Of a DNA stretch of 64,000 nucleotides, positions 25,388 through 34,017 are shown in pieces; position 1 is the stretch's first letter, and each line of letters begins with the position of its first letter. Under the pieces are notes generated by a model. It saw only the letters and a list, made by a program, of their open reading frames with translations. It was not told the origin of the DNA and did no database searches. A program made the translations under genes and the position numbers. Source of the DNA: Candidatus Hydrogenedentota bacterium (GTDB lineage Bacteria > Hydrogenedentota > Hydrogenedentia > Hydrogenedentales > JAEUWI01); assembly GCA_019637335.1 (NCBI GenBank), contig JAHBVV010000004.1:206471-270470 (forward strand), given 5' to 3'.

Positions 25388-26767
25388 TCACGCAGCTGCG
25401 GCGCTTGCCATTTTTGTTCTTGACGTGTTTATGCCGAGTGGTTGCAGCAATTGGGGCTGTTCGTCCATCTCTTTGCGCAGCAATGTGATTAGGTCGAGGC
25501 ACGATGGGCGTGTCGCGTGCTTTCTCCATCGTGGGAGGGGTGCGTATTTGCCATTTCGCTCGGGCCCGAAGGCCTTGAGGGCGGCCAGTAGCAGCGCGCT
25601 GTAGGCGGCGACGGCCAGCGGGGGCTGTTTGGGTACGGAGTTTGGGTTCCAGAGCTGGGCCTGGCCGACGCCAAGGGTGTCTTTCTCTTCTCTGTGGTTG
25701 ACTTCGATCTGCCAGCGGTCGAAGTAGATCTGGAGTAGTCTTTGGGCGGCGTGAACCATATCGGTACAAAGCAGGTAAGCCGGCTGGCGGTAGTAGCGCT
25801 TGCTGCTTTTTCGCTTGCGGTACGGGGTAGGAGCGACGACGAAGAGGCGCAGGGGGAGTCGGCGCGCGCCGCCTTGCCAGTAGAGGTTCTTGATCTCCTT
25901 GTAGCGGACCTTCCGGCGTTTGCCGCCGTAGAATATTTTCGTGGTCGCCCAGGCGATGGTGTCGTCCTGGCGTACTTGCTCTGGGGTAAATTTCTCCTGG
26001 GCATAGAAGCGCCGTGAGCCCTCCGGGGCGCGATGGCACAATTTGGCATTCTTGCGGGTGCGGGCGATGAGTTGGGTGCGGTCGCGTTCGGCCCCGAAGA
26101 CGGTGCGGTTGCAGAAGCTGCCATCGAGGGACGCGACCAGGATGTTCTTCGTGGCGCCAGCGGCGTCCAGGCTGGCGCGCAAGTTGCCTATCATTTTCAC
26201 GCAATGGGTCGAGAGGTTATTCTCTTTGCGGCTTTGCTTGTAGGCTTCCCAGTCTTCATCGCTTGCCCTCTTGCCGGGTTTTCTGGCGGGGGAAGACTCC
26301 TCGAAGCGCACAGGCAGTGCGCGGCAGCTGAAGGGGCCGGCGTGGTGCAGCGGCACGAGCAGAGAAGCCTGCAAGAAGCGCAAGCCCAGAATGAGGTTGG
26401 TATGGAAGGGCGGGGACAGGGGGTCGCGCTGGTGAAAGGCCTGGACAATACACCGGCCGGTCTTATGCAGCTTGGTGTCGTCGATGGCAACGCCCACGAG
26501 CGGGCCTCCGCACAAGGGCAATGCCCCATCCCAAATAGGGTCAAAAAGCTGTTGAGGGTCCCACTTGGCGCGCCCGTACAGGTGATACTCGGCTTGCCAC
26601 GGCAGATTTTCCCGGCCACAGGCCCAAAGCGCCCGCGTGATCGTGCGCCGCCCCAGACATACCAGAGACCCCAGTCCCTGCCGCACCGCGCGCACCGCAG
26701 TGCGCTCCTGGGTAAAAGCGTCGCGCCAGCGGGCAGTAATGTCGAGCCACTCGTGTAAGAGACTCAT
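25388..26767 (-). CDS. DDE transposase with YREK signature
   Basis: A 459-residue transposase. Catalytic acidic residues are likely in VAIDDTKLHKTG (first Asp), VASLDGSFCN (second Asp) and YFDRWQIEVNHREEK, which fits the IS4-family Y-2-R-3-E-6-K signature exactly. The stop codon lies 1 bp inside the left terminal repeat, as in compact IS elements. The ATG overlaps the stop of the upstream winged-helix gene by four bases (ATGA), so the two should be translationally coupled. Family assignment beyond IS4-like is not certain; IS701-like relatives share these motifs. Confidence 0.88.
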   Translation of the reverse strand: MSLLHEWLDITARWRDAFTQERTAVRAVRQGLGSLVCLGRRTITRALWACGRENLPWQAEYHLYGRAKWDPQQLFDPIWDGALPLCGGPLVGVAIDDTKLHKTGRCIVQAFHQRDPLSPPFHTNLILGLRFLQASLLVPLHHAGPFSCRALPVRFEESSPARKPGKRASDEDWEAYKQSRKENNLSTHCVKMIGNLRASLDAAGATKNILVASLDGSFCNRTVFGAERDRTQLIARTRKNAKLCHRAPEGSRRFYAQEKFTPEQVRQDDTIAWATTKIFYGGKRRKVRYKEIKNLYWQGGARRLPLRLFVVAPTPYRKRKSSKRYYRQPAYLLCTDMVHAAQRLLQIYFDRWQIEVNHREEKDTLGVGQAQLWNPNSVPKQPPLAVAAYSALLLAALKAFGPERNGKYAPLPRWRKHATRPSCLDLITLLRKEMDEQPQLLQPLGINTSRTKMASAAAA

Positions 26768-27099
26768 CGCCTGCCCCCTTCGAGCCCGAAGGTATTCTTG
26801 TCCGTGCGGACAAAGCGGTCCCCCCGGGCCACCTTCTTGGTAAGCGAAGAGACCAGGCTTTCCCGATCCACGCCAACCCCAAAGGCCCTGTCAATGCGCT
26901 CCAGAATCTCACTGACATGAAGGGGCTGACCGGCCTTCAAAAGTATGTCATACGCCATATCTACTTGCGACCTACCTTTTCTGGGCCGTAGCTTCTCTTG
27001 GGGATCTTCTCCCTTGCGCAACCGGCGCACTGCCCGAAGCTGCGCATCCAAGCCTTGTTCCATAGCCTCCAATATCGTATCGCGCAACTCATCATTCAT
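26764..27099 (-). CDS. HARE-HTH-like winged-helix protein inside the IS
   Basis: A 111-residue protein. The N-terminal ~45 residues are charged and helical. The remainder (about 47-107) reads as a winged helix of the HB1/ASXL/restriction-endonuclease HTH type (DMAYDILLKAGQPLHVSEIL, SLVSSLTKKVARGDRFVR). The ATG at 27099 has GGAG about 9 bases upstream and is preferred over an earlier start. It lies within the IS ends, is the first gene of the element and overlaps the transposase start. It could repress the IS promoter or help bind the ends. Confidence 0.75.
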   Translation of the reverse strand: MNDELRDTILEAMEQGLDAQLRAVRRLRKGEDPQEKLRPRKGRSQVDMAYDILLKAGQPLHVSEILERIDRAFGVGVDRESLVSSLTKKVARGDRFVRTDKNTFGLEGGRR

Positions 27100-27127
27100 C
27101 GTGCAATTCTCCTGTCTACCTGACAAG

Positions 27128-27178
27128 ATTAAAGCACAATAGAGTCGGTCTGTCAAGCATTATTTGTAATGACCGACT
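27128..27178 (-). promoter_or_regulatory. IS promoter embedded in an inverted repeat
   Basis: On the minus strand, TTGACA (plus 27151-27156), a 17-bp spacer and TTTAAT (plus 27128-27133) form a near-consensus sigma70 promoter 29 bp before the winged-helix gene. An 8-bp inverted repeat, AGTCGGTC (27143-27150) and GACCGACT (27171-27178), brackets the -35 box. This is a natural operator for the winged-helix protein. Confidence 0.7.
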
Positions 27179-27273
27179 TATGCAGGCGCGGAAGAAGCGA
27201 CGAGGAAGAAAAAAACTGTACGATAGAGAAAGAACGAACTGTTAACCTGGCCCCCAAAAGGTAGAAACTCCAG

Positions 27274-27815
27274 GCACAGGCGTCCCGCCTGTGTATTTTT
27301 TGGAGCAGTCAGCTGCTGGTTTGTTTTGGGGGTACAGCCACCGGCTGGTTTGGGGCCTGGGTTCCAGTGTTGGGCGCACTGGCCAGCCGGATGCAGTCCC
27401 CTGGGGTACAGCCGTTCATGACGCCGGTTGCTTCGCAACCGGTACACAGCCGGGACGGCTGTGCCACGTTCTTTGCACGCTTCACCTTGGTTCTTAAGAG
27501 TACCTGTGAAGGAATGTGGCACAGGTCGACGACGCGCCGTGGTGGGCGTCCCGCCTGTGTGTTTTTTGGAGCAGTCAGCTGCTGGTTTGTTTTGGGGGTA
27601 CAGCCACCGGCTGGTTTGGGGCCTGGGTTCCAGCATTGGGCGCACTGGCCAGTCGGATGCAGTCCCCTGGGGTACAGCCACCGGCTGGTTTGGGGCCTGG
27701 GTTCCAGCATTGGGCACACTGGCCAGCCGGATGCAGTCCCCTGGGGTACAGCCACCGGCTGGTTTGGGGCCTGGGTTCCAGTGTTGGGCGCACTGGCCAG
27801 CCGGATGCAGTCCCC
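27274..27815. repeat. 74-bp tandem repeats and segmental duplication
   Basis: No gene is present. A 74-bp unit (from GGTACAGCCACCGGCTGG to GGATGCAGTCCCCTGG) occurs at 27331, partly at 27405, then three times in tandem at 27597, 27671 and 27745. A larger block containing the first unit is repeated about 266 bp downstream (27281 and 27547). The intervening stretch copies the REP-rich block left of the IS, but one palindrome is interrupted by about 20 bp (27526-27545). The array ends at the stop codon of the next gene. Confidence 0.85.
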
Positions 27816-28979
27816 CTACTCCCAGCGAATCCGCGCCACGTACACGCTGTTGTCCGACCCGTATTTCTCCACGCCGGCGGGCTGCATCCACTCCGCCACG
27901 GTCACCCAGGTCTCGTGTTCGTTTACTTCGGTCACCGCAAAGTTCCCCAGCCGCGCGCCCCGCTCCGGAACCAGCACCTTTTCCGTCGCGCGCTTGACAC
28001 ACAGCCGCTCCTGGTCCACTTCCGCGATGAACAGCGGCGCGCGGTGCCGGAACACGTGGTCGTTGTTCGCGCCCCTCCGCGTATAGACCAGGTACAGCGT
28101 GTCCCCGCGCGTCACCCAGTGCTGCTGCGTGTTGTAGTTGCCCAGTTCTTCGCCGTCGTCGAAAGTCCACTTCACGGGATCGCTGAAATGCAGCCCGTCC
28201 GTCCCGTGCGCCACGTAACCGGCCCGATCGTTGCGCATCGTCAGGAAAAAACGCCCGTTGCACTGCGCGAGCGACGGCTCGTACAGGCCCCGGTCGATGT
28301 CGATGGACAGCACGTCTCCGTGCTCGACGTACGACAGCGTCTCCCCGTCGAACCGCGTGCGCATCACCGTGGATCCATACGGCCCCGGCGCCTCCGACTT
28401 GCCGTAGATCGGCAGCAGGATGTCGCCGTCCGGCAGGTCCACGCGCTGCGTGCTGCCGGCGCCGCTGTTGTAGAAGATCGGGGCCGGCGGCATCTCCATG
28501 GTCCGCCACGGCGACCACGTCCGCGTTTCCGGCGCGTAAACGGCGTAGGCGGTGCTCCGCGGACGGTTGTGCACCAGCTTGTTGTCCGGCCCGTACAGCG
28601 CGTTGTGCCCGGTCCCCAGCAGTTTCTGGCTCGCCGCGTGCCATTTAGGCGTAAAATCACACACCACCTGCGTCCGGTCTCCCTCCGCCGGACGCCGCCC
28701 CAGCGTGTCGTGCTCCACCGGGCCGCTCCAGTTTTCCCCGAGATCGTCGGTGCGCATTTCGTTCAGCGCATAGAAGATATCCGATCCGCTCAGGAGCAAT
28801 TTCTGCATCGTCAGCACCACAATCGGCGAATCCCCCGGGATCGTGCCCGCGCGCGGGTGCACCCAGCACGTCTTCTTGTCATAGCCGGAATGGATCGTGT
28901 CGAGCTGGATCGTGTAGCCGCCCGCGAGAACCGGCGGGGCCACGGCGAGGAAAATCAACAGGGCGATGCTTCGATGCAT
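27816..28979 (-). CDS. Secreted sialidase-like exo-glycosidase
   Basis: A 387-residue protein with a signal peptide (MHRSIALLIFLAVAPPVLAG). The fold is a sialidase-type propeller: an N-terminal VHPRAGTIPG segment, a degenerate Asp-box (RTDDLGENWSGP), and VDLPDGDILLPIYGKSE, EPSLAQCNGRFFLTMRND and TDGLHFSDP. It is shorter than the first sialidase-like protein and only distantly similar. The start at 28979 has GGAGG 8 bases upstream. Its stop abuts the 74-bp array, and no terminator other than that repeat was seen. Confidence 0.72.
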   Translation of the reverse strand: MHRSIALLIFLAVAPPVLAGGYTIQLDTIHSGYDKKTCWVHPRAGTIPGDSPIVVLTMQKLLLSGSDIFYALNEMRTDDLGENWSGPVEHDTLGRRPAEGDRTQVVCDFTPKWHAASQKLLGTGHNALYGPDNKLVHNRPRSTAYAVYAPETRTWSPWRTMEMPPAPIFYNSGAGSTQRVDLPDGDILLPIYGKSEAPGPYGSTVMRTRFDGETLSYVEHGDVLSIDIDRGLYEPSLAQCNGRFFLTMRNDRAGYVAHGTDGLHFSDPVKWTFDDGEELGNYNTQQHWVTRGDTLYLVYTRRGANNDHVFRHRAPLFIAEVDQERLCVKRATEKVLVPERGARLGNFAVTEVNEHETWVTVAEWMQPAGVEKYGSDNSVYVARIRWE

Positions 28980-29635
28980 GGGGAGCCTCCTTTTTTGGTT
29001 AATCCGGTTTGAGCGTACGGGACTATTCATAGGCGTTTCTCCGTGCCCGAACTATCCGGAACCGCCAATGTCTGCCGGTTTAGACCTCAGTTGGTTTAAT
29101 CGTATCGACTGCTCTTCCGGCCCGAAGGGCCAGTGCAGCTCCCAGCCCCGGGCAACGCCCGGGGAACACGGGGGCACCAACTTCCCCGCCCTGAAAGGGC
29201 AGCGCAGTGAGCCAGCCCAGCGTTTCTGAAGTTCAACGGCGCTGCCCTTTCAGGGCGTATGAGAAACCCACTGCTCAAACCCTGGGCGTTGTCCGGGCTG
29301 AAAACTGCGTTGTCCCTTCGGGCCGAAAGAATGCGTTGGCATCCAGTTCTGCTGCCGAGTATACCGTCTGCGCTACAGACAAGCTCCAGAGAATCTTCTA
29401 TCCGCTCATAGCATCGCCGCCCGGAAATGACAACCGAGCAATCTACTCACATTTGCCGTCATCGTTGCCGATGTACATTCAAACCGGATGAGCCTCCTTT
29501 TTCTTGCTGCCGGGCCATTATGACAGGTTGCGGGCCGCCGCGGGCAAACCGGTTGCCTTTTTCCGCGCATTGGCGATGCCGCGCCACCGTCCGGTATCGT
29601 ACCCCGGTAGCCGCAGCAGCCCCTGGAGACTTCCC
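28980..29635. other. Spacer with palindromic repeats
   Basis: A divergent 656-bp gap between a minus-strand sialidase gene and a plus-strand sulfatase gene. No gene is convincing. It carries several palindromes (CCGGCCCGAAGGGCC-like, CCCCGGGCAACGCCCGGGG) and a perfect 19-bp inverted repeat at 29187-29205 and 29239-29257. Promoters for both flanking genes must lie here, but none stands out. Confidence 0.5.
29187..29257. repeat. Perfect 19-bp inverted repeat pair
   Basis: CGCCCTGAAAGGGCAGCGC (29187-29205) is repeated as its exact complement at 29239-29257 with a 33-bp loop. Each arm is itself partly palindromic (GCCCTGAAAGGGC), so this is an inverted pair of REP-like units. Confidence 0.8.
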
Positions 29636-31096
29636 ATGACACGCCCAGTCGCGCTCATTCTTTGCACCGTGCTCGCCCTGACCCTGCCTGGCATTCCCGC
29701 CGCCGCCGACCGTCCGCCGAATTTCATCGTGGTCTTCTGCGACAACCTGGGCTACGGCGATATCGAGCCCTTCGGCTCCACGCTGCACCGCACGCCCCAT
29801 CTCAACCGCATGGCGGAGGAAGGCCGCATTTTCACGCATTTCAACGTCACGGCGGGCGTCTGCACGCCGTCGCGCGCCAGCCTGATCACCGGGTGCTACG
29901 CGCAGCGCGTCGGCATGCACACGAACCCGCGCGACGGCCTCGTCCTGCGCCCGGTATCGCCCTATGGCCTGAACCCCGACGAAATAACCATCGCCGAAGT
30001 CCTCAAGGATCGCGACTACGCCACCGCCATCATCGGCAAGTGGCACCTCGGCGATCAGCCGGATTTCCTGCCCACGCGCCAAGGCTTCGACACCTTCTTC
30101 GGCGTGCCCTATTCCGACGACATGACCGAGCGCGTCTGGGAGAAGGACGGATCGCAGTGGCCGCCGCTCCCGCTGATGGAGAACGAGACCGTGATCGAGG
30201 CCCCCTGCGACCGCAACGGCCTCACAAAGCGCTACACGGAGCGCGCACTCGAATGGATCGCGGCGCACCGGGACGAACCCTTCTTTCTCTATATGCCGCA
30301 GGCCATGCCGGGCAGCACGTCTAAGCCCTTCGCGAGCGAGGAATTCCGGGGCAAGAGCAGGAATGGGCCCTGGGGCGACGCGGTTGAGGAACTCGACTGG
30401 TCTCTGGGCCAGATCCTCGACCGACTCGAAGCGCTGGGCATTGCGGAAAACACGCTGGTCATCTGGACCTCGGACAACGGCGCGCCCATTCACGCGGATC
30501 GGGCCGACCTCAGCCGGGGATCGAATCGCCCGCTCCATGGCGCGGGATACACCACCGGCGAAGGCGCTTTTCGCGTTCCCACGATCGCCTGGCGGCCCGG
30601 CGCCGTGCCAGCGGGAACCACCTGCGCGGAACTGGCGACCACCATGGACCTGCTGCCCACCTTTGCCGCGCTCGCCGGGGCCAAGCCGCCCGCGGGACGC
30701 CGGATCGACGGCCACAACATCGCGCCCCTGCTCCACGGAACGCCGGGCGCGCAATCCCCCTACGACGCGTTCTTCTACTACCAGGAGGAGCAGTTGCAGG
30801 CTGTGCGGTCGGGCCCCTGGAAGCTTTTCCCGCCCTTGGACGCAAACGCGCGCCACCCGCACTTCCCGCCGGGCCAGGCGACCGCCCCGCTGCTCTTTAA
30901 CGTCGTGGAGGACATCGCGTCGGAGCACAACGTTGCGGAGGACTACCCCGATATCGTGGCGCGGCTGACCGCCCTGGCGGAAACCGCCCGCGCGGATCTG
31001 GGCGATACCGGACGCCCGGGCGCCGGACAACGGCCCCCGGGACACGTGGAAAGCCCGGTGGCGCAGCGGCTGCCGGCGGCCCGCCCCGCGCCCTGA
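29636..31096 (+). CDS. Secreted S1-family sulfatase
   Basis: A 486-residue sulfatase with a signal peptide (about 1-24) and formylglycine motif CTPSR with Cys76. Further S1 motifs are IIGKWHLGD and VIWTSDNGAP. The first metal-site segment reads FCDNLGYGD, so the usual second Asp is Asn, a change seen in many active homologues. The C-terminal ~30 residues are Pro/Arg-rich. GGAG lies 8 bases before the ATG at 29636; longer frames upstream start inside the repeat-rich spacer and lack a signal peptide. It converges on the MATE gene with only 19 bp between stops. Confidence 0.92.
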   Translation: MTRPVALILCTVLALTLPGIPAAADRPPNFIVVFCDNLGYGDIEPFGSTLHRTPHLNRMAEEGRIFTHFNVTAGVCTPSRASLITGCYAQRVGMHTNPRDGLVLRPVSPYGLNPDEITIAEVLKDRDYATAIIGKWHLGDQPDFLPTRQGFDTFFGVPYSDDMTERVWEKDGSQWPPLPLMENETVIEAPCDRNGLTKRYTERALEWIAAHRDEPFFLYMPQAMPGSTSKPFASEEFRGKSRNGPWGDAVEELDWSLGQILDRLEALGIAENTLVIWTSDNGAPIHADRADLSRGSNRPLHGAGYTTGEGAFRVPTIAWRPGAVPAGTTCAELATTMDLLPTFAALAGAKPPAGRRIDGHNIAPLLHGTPGAQSPYDAFFYYQEEQLQAVRSGPWKLFPPLDANARHPHFPPGQATAPLLFNVVEDIASEHNVAEDYPDIVARLTALAETARADLGDTGRPGAGQRPPGHVESPVAQRLPAARPAP

Positions 31097-31115
31097 GGTA
31101 ACGCCGGGGCGCCCC

Positions 31116-32510
31116 TCAGTCCGCGTCCCGCCGCGTCTCCGAGAAGATGTTAATGCCGCGCCAGCGCTCGCCGCGGAATCGCAACCACATGAAGAGGCTC
31201 AGCACGGCGATGTAGATGGCGGCGCCAATCCAGGCCCCGAGCGCGCCGCCGCCCAGCGGAAACGCCAGCACCACGGCGGACGGAATGAACACCAGGTACG
31301 CGCTGACGAAGGTAACCATCAGCATCCAGCGGGTGTCGCCCGCGCCGCGGAGGGCCCCGCCCATGACAATGCAGATCGCGTCAAAAATCTGGAAGACCGC
31401 GGCCACGATGAGCAGCTGGTGGCCGAGCCGCGTGACCAGCTCCTCCTCCGGGGCGAACACGAACTGGATCAGTTCCGCGCCGAAGATCGCGAAGAATATC
31501 CCCAGCGTCACCATGTATACCATGGCCATGCGGAGCGCCGTGAACGTGCGGTGCTTCGCGCGTTCGAAATCGCCCCGCCCGATCCACTGACCGACAATCG
31601 CGGAAACGCCCTGGTTCAGCGCGAAGGCCGGGATAAAGCAGAGCTGCATGAAGCTCAGGGCCACGTTGTTCGCCGCGAGCGGGGCCGCGCCAAGCCGGCC
31701 GACCACAAAGCTGATGAAAATGCTCCAGTTCGCCACATCCAGGAACATCATGCCGCCGGCCGGCCCGCCCACGCGCAGCAGCTCGGTCGCCATTGGCCGG
31801 TTGAACCGGATATCGCCGCGGGTCCCGAAGTGCCGGTGGTAGACGGGGCTTAGAAATACGGCGAAAAGCAGGAAGAACTGGAGATACATCGAGGCGTTGG
31901 TGGCCCACGCCGCGCCCGCGATACCCAGCGCCGGCGCGCCCCAGTTTCCGAAAATGAACATGTAGTTGAGGACAATGTTCACCAGCGTACCGATAATCGC
32001 CACAAACATTGGGACGACGGCGTGGCCGGAGGCCTGGAAGAAGGCGGCCAGCGTGGTTACGAAGGCGAGTGGCAGGTAGCTGAAGAGACGGACCTGAAAA
32101 TACTCCAGTTCCAGGGCCGTCACGGCGGGTTCGTGCCCCATCAGCCCGAAAAGCAGGGGGGCCACGGGATAGAAGCATACCGCGATGAGGCCGGCAATGA
32201 GGGACAGGTACAGCCCCTGCCAGGCGTAGCGGCCGCAGCGCCGCGGCTCTCCCCGGCCCAGGCACTGCGCCACGAATACCCCCACGCACCCCACGATACC
32301 GAGCAAGAGCGTGCTCACGGTATACGACCAGATGCTGGCCGAACCGACGGCAGCCAGGGCCTCCGTGCCGAGCTTGTTCACCATGACGCGGTCGATAAAC
32401 TCCATGACCGCGAAAGAGAGGGACCCCAGGATGATCGGGCCGGACATGACCGTGATTTCGCGCACGCCCGCCCAGCGTGGTTCATCCTTCTGGCGATGTG
32501 GCGTTGTCAC
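31116..32510 (-). CDS. MATE family multidrug/cation antiporter
   Basis: A 464-residue inner-membrane protein with about 12 hydrophobic segments arranged as two homologous halves. MATE features include IILGSLSFAVMEFIDRVMVNKLG, AFFQASGHAVVPM and GGALRGAGDTRW. The family exports drugs, dyes or metabolites using a Na+ or H+ gradient. The start is a GTG at 32510 with no clear ribosome binding site; an in-frame ATG at about residue 22 (MSGPIILG) is possible but would clip the first helix only slightly. Confidence 0.92.
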   Translation of the reverse strand: MTTPHRQKDEPRWAGVREITVMSGPIILGSLSFAVMEFIDRVMVNKLGTEALAAVGSASIWSYTVSTLLLGIVGCVGVFVAQCLGRGEPRRCGRYAWQGLYLSLIAGLIAVCFYPVAPLLFGLMGHEPAVTALELEYFQVRLFSYLPLAFVTTLAAFFQASGHAVVPMFVAIIGTLVNIVLNYMFIFGNWGAPALGIAGAAWATNASMYLQFFLLFAVFLSPVYHRHFGTRGDIRFNRPMATELLRVGGPAGGMMFLDVANWSIFISFVVGRLGAAPLAANNVALSFMQLCFIPAFALNQGVSAIVGQWIGRGDFERAKHRTFTALRMAMVYMVTLGIFFAIFGAELIQFVFAPEEELVTRLGHQLLIVAAVFQIFDAICIVMGGALRGAGDTRWMLMVTFVSAYLVFIPSAVVLAFPLGGGALGAWIGAAIYIAVLSLFMWLRFRGERWRGINIFSETRRDAD

Positions 32511-32694
32511 GTGTTGATGGATACCTTATGGAAGGGGAGTTGTGCAGGTGCGGGAAGCATAGCACACGGCGGTTCCGAAGCGTGAGTGCGGGGCCGATTT
32601 TGACCCGCGCGGCCCGCGGGCATACAATGGCGGCGTGTATTGGGGGAAGAGCCGGCCGAAACCCGCCTTTGGCCAAATACAGGAGCGACGCAGG

Positions 32695-34017
32695 ATGGGG
32701 ACGATAGCCGGACCGCTGACCGACGCGGATATCATGCGGAATGTGGGAGCGATTGTATTGGGAGGCGGCCGGGGCACCCGGCTTTACCCCCTGACCAAGG
32801 TGCGCGCGAAACCCGCCGTGCCGCTGTGCGGGCGCTACCGCCTGGTTGATGTCCCGCTCAGCAACTGCATCAACTCCCAGATCAACCGGGTCTCGGTCCT
32901 CACGCAGTACAACAGCCACTCGCTCAACCGCCATATCAACAACACCTACCGCTTCGACATGTTCAGCAGCGGCATGGTGGAAGTGCTCGCCGCCGAGCAA
33001 ACCGATCTCGCCAGCGGCAATGAATGGTTCCAGGGCACCGCCGACGCCGTCCGCAAGCAATTCGTGCACATCCTCGATCAGTCGGTGGACTACTACGTGA
33101 TCCTCTCGGGCGACCAGCTCTACCGCATGGATTACCGTGAATTGCTGCACACCCACCTGAGCAAGGGCGCCGATATCACCGTCTCCGCGCTGCCGGTCAG
33201 CCGGGAGGACGCCCAGGGCTTCGGGATCATGAAGGTGCTGAAGAGCGGGCGCATCCGGGAGTTTGTCGAGAAGCCGACGGACGACGCGGTGCTCGATTCC
33301 TTCGTGACGCATGAGAAGGTGTTCGAGGACTTCGGCCTGAACGGCAGCGGACGGCCCTACCTGGCGTCCATGGGCGTCTACGTGTTCAACAAGGACGTGC
33401 TTGAACGCCTCCTCATGGATCACGTCGAATGGGTCGACTTCGGCAAGGAACTGATCCCCAATTCCCTGGGATCCCTTCAGGTCTACGCCCACATGTTCTC
33501 GGGTTTCTGGGAAGATATCGGTACGGTCCGCTCCTATTTCGACGTGAGCATGGCCATGACCACCGAGAACGCGCCCTTCAAGCTCAACGACCAGCACAAC
33601 CAGATCTACACCCACGCCCGCGCCCTGCCCGGCGTCCGCATTGCCGACGCCCACATCAAGAACGCCATTATCTGCGAGGGCAGCCGCGTGACCCGGGCGA
33701 AGATCTCCAACTCCATCGTCGGAATCCGCGGGATTATCCACCCCGGCGCGACCCTGGACCATTGCATCGTTCTGGGCGCGGAGTATTTCGAGGACCATCA
33801 CGAAGACAACGGACGCCCCCATCTCGGAATCGGCGAAAAGTCCAATATCAGCCACGCGATCATCGATCACAACGCCCGCATCGGGAAGGGCGTCACTATC
33901 CGCGGTTCCAAGCGCCTCAAGGACTACGACGGCGACGGCTACGCCATCCGCGACGGCATCGTGGTCGTCTATAAGAACGCCGTGATACCCGACGGGGCGG
34001 TCATCGGCGCCGCGTGA
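32695..34017 (+). CDS. glgC: Glucose-1-phosphate adenylyltransferase
   Basis: A 440-residue GlgC making ADP-glucose from ATP and glucose-1-phosphate, the committed step of glycogen synthesis. The nucleotide-binding signature GGGRGTRLYPLT begins at residue 23 with the catalytic Arg/Lys in RAKPAVP. FQGTADAVRK, SGDQLYRMDY and FVEKP (sugar-phosphate Lys) follow. A C-terminal left-handed beta helix carries hexapeptide repeats. AGGAG lies 9 bases before the ATG at 32695. Its TGA overlaps the GTG of the next gene (GTGA). No glycogen synthase or branching enzyme is nearby. Confidence 0.95.
   Translation: MGTIAGPLTDADIMRNVGAIVLGGGRGTRLYPLTKVRAKPAVPLCGRYRLVDVPLSNCINSQINRVSVLTQYNSHSLNRHINNTYRFDMFSSGMVEVLAAEQTDLASGNEWFQGTADAVRKQFVHILDQSVDYYVILSGDQLYRMDYRELLHTHLSKGADITVSALPVSREDAQGFGIMKVLKSGRIREFVEKPTDDAVLDSFVTHEKVFEDFGLNGSGRPYLASMGVYVFNKDVLERLLMDHVEWVDFGKELIPNSLGSLQVYAHMFSGFWEDIGTVRSYFDVSMAMTTENAPFKLNDQHNQIYTHARALPGVRIADAHIKNAIICEGSRVTRAKISNSIVGIRGIIHPGATLDHCIVLGAEYFEDHHEDNGRPHLGIGEKSNISHAIIDHNARIGKGVTIRGSKRLKDYDGDGYAIRDGIVVVYKNAVIPDGAVIGAA

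Larger units (their letters stand above)
25371..27273. mobile_element. Complete two-gene insertion sequence, IS4-like
   Basis: A 1903-bp element bounded by perfect 16-bp terminal inverted repeats, CTGGAGTTTCTACCTT (25371-25386) and its complement (27258-27273). It carries a DDE transposase and an overlapping upstream winged-helix gene, both on the minus strand. The bases outside each end are an identical 21-bp palindromic repeat (25350-25370 and 27274-27294). A paralogous copy of the locus near 27515-27570 approximates the unoccupied site. Both genes are intact, so the element may be active. Confidence 0.9.

Noticed and set aside
27178-28644. A 488-codon minus-strand frame covering the 74-bp repeats and part of the sialidase gene
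   Set aside because: Most of it is repeat translation, and the rest is out of frame with the supported sialidase-like product.
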